Shown piece after piece: positions 1 to 5,119 of a DNA stretch of 5,119 nt. The DNA comes from Methanoculleus sp. (GTDB lineage: Archaea; Halobacteriota; Methanomicrobia; Methanomicrobiales; Methanoculleaceae). The DNA is taken from NCBI GenBank assembly GCA_023230425.1, contig JALNXI010000165.1, forward strand, positions 1 to 5,119, in the 5' to 3' direction. Every line of letters starts with the position of its first letter. The stretch's first letter is position 1. The notes beneath the pieces were generated by a model. The model saw only the letters and a program-made list of their open reading frames with translations, had not been told where the DNA came from and made no database searches. The position numbers and the translations under genes were made by a program.

Positions 1-1
1 C

Positions 2-850
2 GCCGGTTCGTCGGTCAATGCGATCAGCGGCGGCGAGCGGCAGCGGGTGCTCATCGCACGGGCGCTTGCCCAGGAGCCGAAGATCCTGCTGCTCGACGAG
101 GCGACCTCGAACCTAGATATCAGTCACCGGATCGAGATCTTAAACATTATCAGGGGCCTCACCGGCGAGGTCACGGTGATCAGCGTCTTTCACGACCTGA
201 ACCTCGCCGCATACTACTGCGACCGCCTGATCATGCTGAAAGAGAAGAAGATATTCGCCGTTGGTGAGCCCGGAGATGTGTTGACCCGGGAGACGATCAA
301 TACGGTCTACGGGATCGACGTGCTGGTAAGGGCCCACCCGCTGACAGGGAGGCCCTATATCCTCCCGGTGTATGAACCTATCATGGAGCATCAGTCGGAA
401 CGTACGGTACATGTCGTCTGCGGCGGCGGCACGGGATCCGATCTCCTCTACGCTCTCCACCGGGACGGGTTCCGGGTGAGCACCGGTGTGCTCAATGTCT
501 TTGATACCGACTATGCGACCGCGACGGCGCTGGGTATCCCCTGCGTCACCGAGGCGCCCTTTGCCGCGATCTCCCCGGGTGCCCGCAAAGACCTCGGACG
601 GTGCATCGATGCCGCGTCTGCGGTCGTTGTCACGGCAATGCCTATCGGGCAGGGCAACATCGAGAACTTAAGGATACTGGAGGACTTCCGGGATAAGCCC
701 GTCATACTCCTCGGCGACGGCGGGAACCCGTCCTTCCAGGACTGCACCGGGGGAGAGGCTGATGCAATCGTCCGCGGGCTGCTTGACCGGGGAGCGGTCA
801 CGGCGGAGAGGATCGAGGAGGTCCTGCGGGTCCTGCACGGGGCTGCATGA
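2..850 (+). CDS. ABC transporter ATP-binding protein, FecE/BtuD class, with C-terminal extension (5' partial)
   Basis: This is the ATPase subunit of an importer for iron-siderophore, haem or corrinoid, which would act on the inner face of the membrane. The reading frame is open from base 2, so the N-terminal part with Walker A and the Q-loop (probably 130-140 residues) lies outside the window. Of the 282 residues visible, the ABC signature ISGGERQR is at 8-15, Walker B ILLLDEA at 28-34, the D-loop SNLD at 36-39 and the switch histidine in FHDLN at 63-67. The GTG at 47 is internal and not a start, because it follows the signature motif directly. The usual ATPase fold ends near residue 125 (YILPVYEP). 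After it comes an extra domain of about 150 residues opening with the glycine-rich HVVCGGGTGSDLL (137-149), which looks like a Rossmann-type strand-loop-helix. Similar long ATPases occur in archaea and are often annotated BtuD. The substrate cannot be decided here because the permease and binding-protein genes are not in view. The ATPase call is firm; a corrinoid substrate is only one option. Confidence 0.93.
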   Translation, partial: AGSSVNAISGGERQRVLIARALAQEPKILLLDEATSNLDISHRIEILNIIRGLTGEVTVISVFHDLNLAAYYCDRLIMLKEKKIFAVGEPGDVLTRETINTVYGIDVLVRAHPLTGRPYILPVYEPIMEHQSERTVHVVCGGGTGSDLLYALHRDGFRVSTGVLNVFDTDYATATALGIPCVTEAPFAAISPGARKDLGRCIDAASAVVVTAMPIGQGNIENLRILEDFRDKPVILLGDGGNPSFQDCTGGEADAIVRGLLDRGAVTAERIEEVLRVLHGAA

Positions 851-997
851 CCGCCGGGGATGCGCGCGGCGCCGCCCGGGCCAACGGAATCGGCGATCTC
901 ATATCCTGACGCTTCCCGCTGCAGCCCGGCCAGACCCGGAATAACCGGAGCAGGAGAGCACTTTCGTGTCGGTACATCCCGCCCAACGATCAAAATA

Positions 998-1049
998 ACT
1001 TTAGTTACATAAAGAACATTTTGTAAAGTTTTATTACTTTAAATAAAGT
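998..1049. promoter_or_regulatory. Cluster of ACTTTA/TAAAGT half-sites (possible operator)
   Basis: Five copies of the hexamer ACTTTA or its complement TAAAGT fall within 52 bases: ACTTTA at 998-1003, TAAAGA (one mismatch) at 1010-1015, TAAAGT at 1024-1029, ACTTTA at 1036-1041 and TAAAGT at 1044-1049. They form inverted pairs with six-base spacers (998-1015 and 1024-1041) and one nearly continuous palindrome with a two-base spacer, ACTTTAAATAAAGT (1036-1049). The pairs overlap the candidate TATA elements, where a bound regulator would block TBP/TFB. Because the region is AT-rich, some of this could be chance. No regulator family is recognised from the motif. Confidence 0.4.
1023..1045 (+). 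promoter_or_regulatory. Candidate archaeal BRE/TATA promoter for the surface-protein gene
   Basis: Two overlapping TATA-like elements are visible. TTTTATTA at 1029-1036 is preceded by a purine-rich GTAAAG (1023-1028) that could act as the TFB recognition element. Archaeal transcription usually starts about 25 bases downstream of the TATA centre, which would put the start near 1058-1060, one to three bases before the ATG at 1062, so the mRNA would be nearly leaderless. This fits the absence of a Shine-Dalgarno sequence before that ATG. The second candidate, TTTAAATA at 1038-1045, matches the TATA consensus better but would start transcription inside the gene, so the first is preferred. The start site is inferred from spacing, not observed. 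Confidence 0.5.
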
Positions 1050-1060
1050 GTACTTGTACA
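1049..1060. promoter_or_regulatory. Inverted repeat TGTAC-TT-GTACA next to the start codon
   Basis: A perfect inverted repeat with five-base arms and a two-base spacer, TGTACTTGTACA, ends one base before the ATG at 1062. It shares base 1049 with the ACTTTAAATAAAGT palindrome, so two palindromes with two-base spacers sit back to back. It lies at the expected transcription start and could be an operator. If transcribed, its arms are too close together to form a stable hairpin, so a DNA-binding site is the likelier reading. The protein that would bind it is unknown. Confidence 0.35.
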
Positions 1061-1061
1061 T

Positions 1062-4000
1062 ATGGTATCGAGGCAGTTATCACTCTTTGTTGGACATATC
1101 ATGCTCTCCATCCTGCTCGTTGGAGTGGCTAGCGCATCGTACCCAATGTTTCACCACGACGAGCAGCGGACCGGCTACGTTCCCGAAGAGGGGCCGCAGA
1201 CGAACGCCACCCTCTGGGTGGCAGAGACCGCCGAATTTGCCGAAGGTTCGCCGGCAGTGCATAACGGAAAGGTCTTCATCCCGACCTGGCCGGATATGGA
1301 CTTCGCTGAAACCAACCCGATGGGGCTAGTCTGCTATGACGCCGCCACGGGGGCGGAACTCTGGACGAACGAACTCGGCGGCGACGGCATCGGTTCGGTC
1401 TCGGGTGTCGCCGTCGCCGACGGGAGGATCTACCTCGGCGGTACCGATGGGCGGCTCTACTGCATCGATGAAGCGACGGGGGAGACACTCTGGGCGAGCG
1501 ACCGGATCGATGCCACCGGCTATTTCGGGCTCTCGTCCTCGCCCCTCGTCTACGAAGGGACGATCTACGCCCTCTCGGCTTTAGACGGCGTGCTGCACGC
1601 CTTCAACCCCGATGGTACCCGGGTATGGGCCTTTGAAACAGGTAACGGTGTGCTCTCCTTCACCTCTCCCGCAGGCTACGACGGAAAGATTTACTGCGCA
1701 GGAAACAGGAGCCGGATCGTCTGCATCGATCCTGTAACGCAGAGCGCCGTCTGGACCTTCAACCAGGGCGGGTCGGTGAAGTCTTCGCCGGTCATCGGCG
1801 GGGACGGGACCGTCTATTTCACCACCAACTCGCGATGCTACGCCCTCAACGGCACCACAGGCACAGAGCGCTGGAACAGTTCCGTGACCGGGACGGCAGC
1901 GACCCCCGCCCTTGCGAACGGGTATATCTATGCAGGGGCCTATAGTGGCCTCCACTGCCTTGACGCGTCGACCGGCGAGGAGAAATGGCATTTCCCGGCA
2001 AAAGAGGTAAATGTTGCACCCGTCGTTGCCGGTAACCTCGTCTACGCCGCGACAAACGAGGAGGTCGGAAGACTCTATGCGGTGAACGCCGAAACCGGCG
2101 AAGAGGTCTGGTCATACACCCTCGAAACCCCGGGTGACGGCACGTTTGCAGCGTTTTATGCCTCCTCGCCTGCGGTATCGGACGGCGTCCTCTACATCGG
2201 CGCCGAGAACAACCGCTTCTATGCCTTTGGGGAAGGAGGGGCGCCGGAACCCGCATTTACCGGATGGAACGGAACGGTGAGGCTTACAGAAGGAGAGACC
2301 TTCTCGGTCACCCCCATCAACAACGAGAGCGTCGCCTACACCGTCAACCGGACCTCGGCGCTCGGGGCGCTCGACGCCGCCGCAGCAAAAGGAGAGTTCA
2401 ACTACAGCATCCAGGAGATCGCCTGGGGTCCGTTCCTCTACTCCATCGGCGGTATCGCCTACAACGAGACTTCCCTGGACTCCTGGCTCTATTCGGTCAA
2501 CGGTAAGTCTGCCGAAGTCGGGGTCGCAGACTGCAGCCTCGAGGACGGGGACACCGTCACCTGCTGGTATGGGGCACGGGGTTCATCGCCGGAAACCGCC
2601 GGTGCGGTAATCACCATCACCGTCTCCATCCTGGCGCCACCCGCCCCGGTGCCCGGCCTGTGGAACGGGACCGTGGCCCTGACTGAAGGAGAGACCTTCC
2701 AGTTCACTCCCTCAAACAACGCCTCCGCCTCCTACACGGTCAACCGCACCACCGACATCGGGGCGCTCGCCCTGGCGGCAGAGGCCGGAGGCTTCACCCT
2801 CAACGCTTCCGACTCCTGGTATGCAACCTACGGGTCGTTCCTGCTCGAAGAGATCGCCGGCATCGCCAACGAGGACTGGACGCAGGAGAACGCGCGGTCA
2901 TGGTCGATCTTCATCAACGGCGCGGCGGCCCCGGCCGGGCTCGGGGCGAACTCCCTTGCCAACGGCGATCGGCTCGCCTTCTACTACTGCCCGACAGATG
3001 CTGTCACCTGGGCGCCGCTTATCGACCAGGCGACCTCTACCATCATCATCGATATCACCGTCCGCGACTTCACATGGGAAGGAGCGGTCAGCCTGACGGA
3101 CGGCCAGACCTTCACGGTCACCCCGTTCAACAACGAGAGCGTCGCCTACACGATCAACCGGACTTCAGCCCTCGGGGCGCTGGATACCGCCGCTCGTAGC
3201 GGCGGTTTCAACTACACCATCCAGGAGACCGCCTGGGGCCCGTTCCTCTACTCCATCGGTGGTATCGACTACAACGCGACCTCCTGGGACTCCTGGATCT
3301 ATTCGGTCAACGGTGAAACCGCCGATATCGGGGCCGCCGATTACCGCCTCAAGGACGGCGACGTCGTCACCTGCTGGTACGGCGCCTGGGGATCGACCCC
3401 CGGAGCCGCCCGTGCGGTAATCACCATCACCGTCTCCATCCCGACATCAGGGGGCGGAGGAGACAGCGGCGGCGATTCGCCGTCCCCCTGGATCACCGCC
3501 ACCCTTGAGCCCGGGACGTTCACCGTCACCGCAGATAACAGCAAAAAAACCTATGATGTCAACCGGCAGACGGCACTCGGGGCGCTGGATGCAGCCGGAG
3601 TTGGGTACACCATCGACGACTCCTATTACCAGGAGTACGGGTCGCTCTTCATCAACTCCGTCAAGGGAAGAACAAACGAAGGGGCAAAGGGCTGGATGTA
3701 CCAGGTAAACGGCGAAAGCCCCGGCGTCGGTTCCAATGCGTACACGGTCAAAGGCGGGGATAAAGTCGTCTTCTTCTGGAGCGAGGGGATGATCTCGACC
3801 CCGGCGACCTCGCCGGACGTCGTCTCCATCAGGGTCGTGATCCCGGGAGCATCCAGCGACTCCGGCTCTTCAGGCGGCGGGGATCCCGGTTCATCGCTCT
3901 CCCCCGCCGGCGGCGGGCAACAGGGCGGCAGAGAGCCGGGACCTGCGTCGTTCCTCTTCGGGCTGCCGGCCGGAGCCGCCGTCGAGCTCGGGGAGTGGGG

Positions 4001-4790
4001 CCAGGCCTTCTCGATCAACACCACCGGGGCCGGAGTCATCGTATCAGGAAACACCCTCACGATCAACCGAAGCGGCCTCGTGCTGACCATCGCCGCGAGG
4101 AACATCGACGAGAAAGACGGCGTGGCGAGAGGCCTCATCGAACACGTCACCGCGGCGATCAACCAGGTCTCCGCTGAGATCGAGGGTCTGGGGACCGTCG
4201 CCGCGTCGCTGGACTTGAACCTCACCGGTATCCCGGCAGCCGACGGCCGGCTCGATATTGCATTCAACGCCACCCCGGATGGAAGAACGGCAAACGCTTT
4301 CTCCCTTGCTGCCGCAGAGAAGAGTGAAGCGATAACTGCTCTTGCCTACACCATGACCGTCACGCGGACCAACCTGGAGAACGGCGAGGATATCGCCGGG
4401 GCGGTGATCCGGATGACCATAAGCCCCGGGTGGGTGGAGGAGCACGGCGGCGTGGGTGCTCTCAGGATCGCACGGTCTGCAGAGGACGGCAGATACGAGT
4501 TACTTGATACCCGGATTGCCGGAAACGATGAGAGCGGGAACCTGATTGTCGAGGCGGCCTCACCCGGCGGCCTCTCGGTCTTCGGCCTGCTGGCGGTCAC
4601 GGCGGCGCCCGCGGTGCAGGACGGGGCAGCTACCGCCGTTACCGCTGCCGTCCCTGATACGCCTGCTACATCAGGAACGCCTGCAGGCGCATCGCCATCT
4701 CTCTCATCACCGCCTATCATCGCTCTCGTGGGCGCGGTCCTGCTCATCGGGGCGGTCTGCCTCGTCATCGAACGGAGAAGACGAACATGA
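1062..4790 (+). CDS. Large secreted surface protein: PQQ-like beta-propeller, four DUF4430 domains, PGF-pre-PGF-like domain, C-terminal anchor
   Basis: The 1242-residue product is predicted to be exported and anchored outside the cell. Residues 1-26 form a signal peptide with a hydrophobic core (LSLFVGHIMLSILLVGVASA) and a likely cut after ASA. ATG 1062 is chosen because the next Met (residue 14) would shorten the signal too much; no Shine-Dalgarno is seen. Residues about 28-395 open with PMFHHDEQRTGY, typical of archaeal PQQ-like propellers, and hold eight modules of the type SPxVxxGxxY...DxxTGxxxW, so an eight-bladed propeller is likely. It is presumably a binding or scaffold fold, since no PQQ-dehydrogenase active site was recognised. 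Four DUF4430 domains begin at W402, W534, W672 and W810. A Gly/Ser-rich linker (928-960) leads to a PGF-pre-PGF-like domain (961-1182, with WVEEHGG and GLSVFG at 1170-1175). A Pro/Ala/Thr-rich stem, a membrane helix (1219-1236) and RRRRT end the protein. About 21 N-glycosylation sequons are visible. Its ligand is unknown; a role with the overlapping downstream gene is inferred. Confidence 0.93.
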   Translation: MVSRQLSLFVGHIMLSILLVGVASASYPMFHHDEQRTGYVPEEGPQTNATLWVAETAEFAEGSPAVHNGKVFIPTWPDMDFAETNPMGLVCYDAATGAELWTNELGGDGIGSVSGVAVADGRIYLGGTDGRLYCIDEATGETLWASDRIDATGYFGLSSSPLVYEGTIYALSALDGVLHAFNPDGTRVWAFETGNGVLSFTSPAGYDGKIYCAGNRSRIVCIDPVTQSAVWTFNQGGSVKSSPVIGGDGTVYFTTNSRCYALNGTTGTERWNSSVTGTAATPALANGYIYAGAYSGLHCLDASTGEEKWHFPAKEVNVAPVVAGNLVYAATNEEVGRLYAVNAETGEEVWSYTLETPGDGTFAAFYASSPAVSDGVLYIGAENNRFYAFGEGGAPEPAFTGWNGTVRLTEGETFSVTPINNESVAYTVNRTSALGALDAAAAKGEFNYSIQEIAWGPFLYSIGGIAYNETSLDSWLYSVNGKSAEVGVADCSLEDGDTVTCWYGARGSSPETAGAVITITVSILAPPAPVPGLWNGTVALTEGETFQFTPSNNASASYTVNRTTDIGALALAAEAGGFTLNASDSWYATYGSFLLEEIAGIANEDWTQENARSWSIFINGAAAPAGLGANSLANGDRLAFYYCPTDAVTWAPLIDQATSTIIIDITVRDFTWEGAVSLTDGQTFTVTPFNNESVAYTINRTSALGALDTAARSGGFNYTIQETAWGPFLYSIGGIDYNATSWDSWIYSVNGETADIGAADYRLKDGDVVTCWYGAWGSTPGAARAVITITVSIPTSGGGGDSGGDSPSPWITATLEPGTFTVTADNSKKTYDVNRQTALGALDAAGVGYTIDDSYYQEYGSLFINSVKGRTNEGAKGWMYQVNGESPGVGSNAYTVKGGDKVVFFWSEGMISTPATSPDVVSIRVVIPGASSDSGSSGGGDPGSSLSPAGGGQQGGREPGPASFLFGLPAGAAVELGEWGQAFSINTTGAGVIVSGNTLTINRSGLVLTIAARNIDEKDGVARGLIEHVTAAINQVSAEIEGLGTVAASLDLNLTGIPAADGRLDIAFNATPDGRTANAFSLAAAEKSEAITALAYTMTVTRTNLENGEDIAGAVIRMTISPGWVEEHGGVGALRIARSAEDGRYELLDTRIAGNDESGNLIVEAASPGGLSVFGLLAVTAAPAVQDGAATAVTAAVPDTPATSGTPAGASPSLSSPPIIALVGAVLLIGAVCLVIERRRRT
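2265..2630 (+). repeat. DUF4430 domain 1 (type A), residues 402-523
   Basis: This is the first of four beta domains resembling the C-terminal domain of transcobalamin. It begins WNGTV and has the family hallmarks NRTSALGALDAA (a helix after the first strands), WGPFLYSIGGI, SWLYSVNG and DGDTVTCWYG, ending in ITITVSI. It is 122 residues long, the same as domain 3, and aligns to it without any gap at a constant offset of 810 bases. By eye about 90 of 122 residues are identical. It carries five sequons (NGT, NES, NRT, NYS, NET). Confidence 0.85.
2661..3062 (+). repeat. DUF4430 domain 2 (type B), residues 534-667
   Basis: The second DUF4430 domain begins WNGTVALTEGETF like domain 1 but diverges in its middle: it has DSWYATYGSFL and SWSIFING in place of the type-A motifs, then GLGANSLANGDRLAFYYC, and it is longer at 134 residues. 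In these motifs it resembles domain 4 (DSYYQEYGSLF, GVGSNAYTVKGGDKVVFFW) more than domains 1 and 3, which is the basis for calling it type B. It has four sequons. Confidence 0.8.
3075..3440 (+). repeat. DUF4430 domain 3 (type A'), residues 672-793
   Basis: The third DUF4430 domain is a near copy of domain 1. It shares NNESVAYT, NRTSALGALD, AWGPFLYSIGGI, YSVNG, VTCWYGA and AVITITVSI, and exact nucleotide runs of 25 bases (3127-3151 against 2317-2341) and 30 bases (3412-3441 against 2602-2631). The similarity persists at the DNA level, so this copy arose by recent internal duplication or has been kept similar by gene conversion. It has four sequons at positions matching those of domain 1. Confidence 0.85.
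3489..3842 (+). repeat. DUF4430 domain 4 (type B'), residues 810-927
   Basis: The fourth DUF4430 domain begins WITATLEPGTFTVT and contains NRQTALGALDAAGVGYTI, DSYYQEYGSLFINSVKGRTNEG, WMYQVNG and GGDKVVFFWSEG. At 118 residues it is the closest of the four to a compact canonical DUF4430 domain. Unlike the other three it has no N-glycosylation sequon: the conserved NRT has become NRQ. It is separated from domain 3 by a short Gly/Ser/Asp linker and followed by a longer Gly/Ser-rich one. Confidence 0.85.
4774..4777 (+). promoter_or_regulatory. Ribosome binding site GGAG for the toroid gene
   Basis: GGAG lies nine bases before the ATG at 4787, within the last codons of the upstream gene. With the ATGA stop/start overlap it supports this start and suggests translational coupling. 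The upstream gene has no such site, so the two genes appear to initiate translation differently. Confidence 0.6.
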
Positions 4791-5119
4791 AACACGGTAT
4801 CAGCATCCTGCTCATCCTCCTGCTCTGCGTCGCCTCCTGCGGTGCCTACCCGCTGGACGGGGGCGACCCGGCCATCCGGGCCTCCCTGGACTATCTCCGC
4901 GACTGCCAGAAGAGTGACGGCGGTTTCGGGGAATCCGGGCGCGAGAGCAGCCCCGGCACATCGTCATGGGCGATCATGGCGGCCGTCGCTGCAGGCGAAG
5001 ACCCGCGGGGATGGGTGAAGGACGGCAACTCGACCATCGACTACCTCCGGTCGATGAACGACGATATCCTGGCAAAAGGAGGAACCGTTGATATCGCCCG
5101 CACCATCCTGACGCTGGTC
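4787..5119 (+). CDS. Secreted prenyltransferase/squalene-oxidase-repeat (alpha/alpha-toroid) protein, 3' partial
   Basis: The first 111 residues are visible and the gene continues past the window. ATG 4787 overlaps the stop of the preceding gene (ATGA) and has GGAG nine bases upstream. The N-terminus is a signal peptide: MKHG, then a hydrophobic run ISILLILLLCVA. Residues 15-18 (VASC) fit a lipobox, so C18 could be lipid-modified; ordinary cleavage near CGA-YP is the alternative. The mature part starts helical repeats: AIRASLDYLRDCQKSDGGFGE (29-49), whose QxxDGGFG is the hallmark turn of the squalene-cyclase and prenyltransferase repeat, then TSSWAIMAAVAAGEDP (58-73), then a second unit STIDYLRSM. 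Secreted members are not expected to be prenyltransferases; the repeat builds an alpha/alpha toroid that also forms the N-terminal domain of transcobalamin and intrinsic factor. In methanogens such proteins often carry a DUF4430 domain at the far end; whether this one does cannot be seen. The tight overlap suggests it works with the DUF4430 surface protein. Confidence 0.87.
   Translation, partial: MKHGISILLILLLCVASCGAYPLDGGDPAIRASLDYLRDCQKSDGGFGESGRESSPGTSSWAIMAAVAAGEDPRGWVKDGNSTIDYLRSMNDDILAKGGTVDIARTILTLV

Larger units (their letters stand above)
851..1061. other. Intergenic region: GC-rich spacer then AT-rich promoter island
   Basis: The first roughly 140 bases are GC-rich and hold no convincing gene. 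A 50-codon frame starting at 860 encodes a Pro/Arg-rich peptide with no domain character and simply continues the frame of the upstream gene past its stop. No GC hairpin followed by a T run ends the ATPase gene. The T-rich stretches around 1018-1040 could serve as an archaeal U-tract terminator for it, but that is weak. From about 991 the composition switches sharply to AT-rich up to the start codon at 1062, which marks a promoter for the surface-protein gene and suggests that gene is transcribed separately from the ATPase. Confidence 0.7.

Noticed and set aside
410..850. ATPase C-terminal domain as CbiZ (adenosylcobinamide amidohydrolase), a known fusion partner of BtuD in some archaea
   Set aside because: I do not see the expected CbiZ-type motifs. 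The region looks Rossmann-like with GGGTGS, so calling it CbiZ would overstate the corrinoid link.
936..948. CCGG-AATAA-CCGG as a terminator hairpin for the ATPase gene
   Set aside because: The stem is only four base pairs, no T run follows, and it lies about 90 bases after the stop codon.
511..993. 160-codon open frame on the minus strand over the ATPase 3' end
   Set aside because: It lies opposite a clear ATPase coding frame and its product is biased to Ser, Pro and Arg, as expected for an antisense shadow in GC-rich DNA.
860..1012. Small open frame of 50 codons between the ATPase and the surface-protein gene
   Set aside because: It is Pro/Arg/Ser-rich with no signal, helix pattern or domain character, lacks a ribosome binding site, and is merely the continuation of the upstream frame after its stop. 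It ends in the AT-rich promoter region.
1140..2250. Beta-propeller as a PQQ-dependent dehydrogenase
   Set aside because: Only the structural repeat (DxxTGxxxW) is present. I could not identify the catalytic Asp/Cys-pair features of quinoprotein dehydrogenases, and PQQ use is not expected in methanogens.
2265..3842. Tandem DNA repeats as a CRISPR array or mobile element
   Set aside because: The repeated DNA is in frame, encodes whole protein domains, and has no terminal inverted repeats, transposase, or short repeat-spacer pattern.
3626..4273. 215-codon open frame on the minus strand inside the surface-protein gene
   Set aside because: It covers the complement of DUF4430 domain 4 and the linker. 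The product is Pro/Ser-rich with no domain, and the sense frame is well supported throughout.

Overview
The window looks like chromosomal DNA of a GC-rich methanogenic archaeon, most likely of the Methanomicrobiales (a Methanoculleus-like genome is my best guess). The reasons are high-GC coding DNA broken by one AT-rich archaeal-type promoter island, a large surface protein combining a PQQ-like beta-propeller with DUF4430 domains and a PGF-pre-PGF-like C-terminal domain, and a secreted prenyltransferase/squalene-oxidase-repeat protein. The organism is inferred from protein style, not from a marker gene.

Layout, all on the + strand. (1) 2-850 is the 3' part of an ABC-transporter ATPase of the iron-siderophore/haem/corrinoid class (FecE/BtuD type). 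It carries an extra C-terminal Rossmann-like domain of about 150 residues; the Walker A part lies outside the window. (2) 851-1061 is a 211-base intergenic region: about 140 GC-rich bases with no convincing gene, then an AT-rich island (about 991-1061) with TATA-like elements and a dense set of inverted repeats abutting the next start codon. (3) 1062-4790 encodes a 1242-residue secreted, C-terminally anchored protein: signal peptide, eight-module PQQ-like beta-propeller, four DUF4430 (transcobalamin C-terminal-like) domains in an A-B-A'-B' order, a Gly/Ser linker, a PGF-pre-PGF-like domain, and a transmembrane anchor ending RRRRT. (4) 4787-5119 (runs off the end) starts inside the previous stop codon (ATGA overlap) and encodes a secreted, possibly lipid-anchored alpha/alpha-toroid protein of the prenyltransferase/squalene-oxidase repeat type.

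How they may work together: animal transcobalamin and intrinsic factor join an alpha6/alpha6 toroid to a C-terminal beta domain of the DUF4430 type and hold cobalamin between them. Here the toroid (gene 3) and the beta domains (gene 2) are encoded by two overlapping genes, downstream of an ATPase from the family that powers corrinoid uptake. A cell-surface corrinoid- or other ligand-capture system is therefore an attractive but untested hypothesis. The alternative is a surface adhesion or glycoprotein pair with no link to the transporter.
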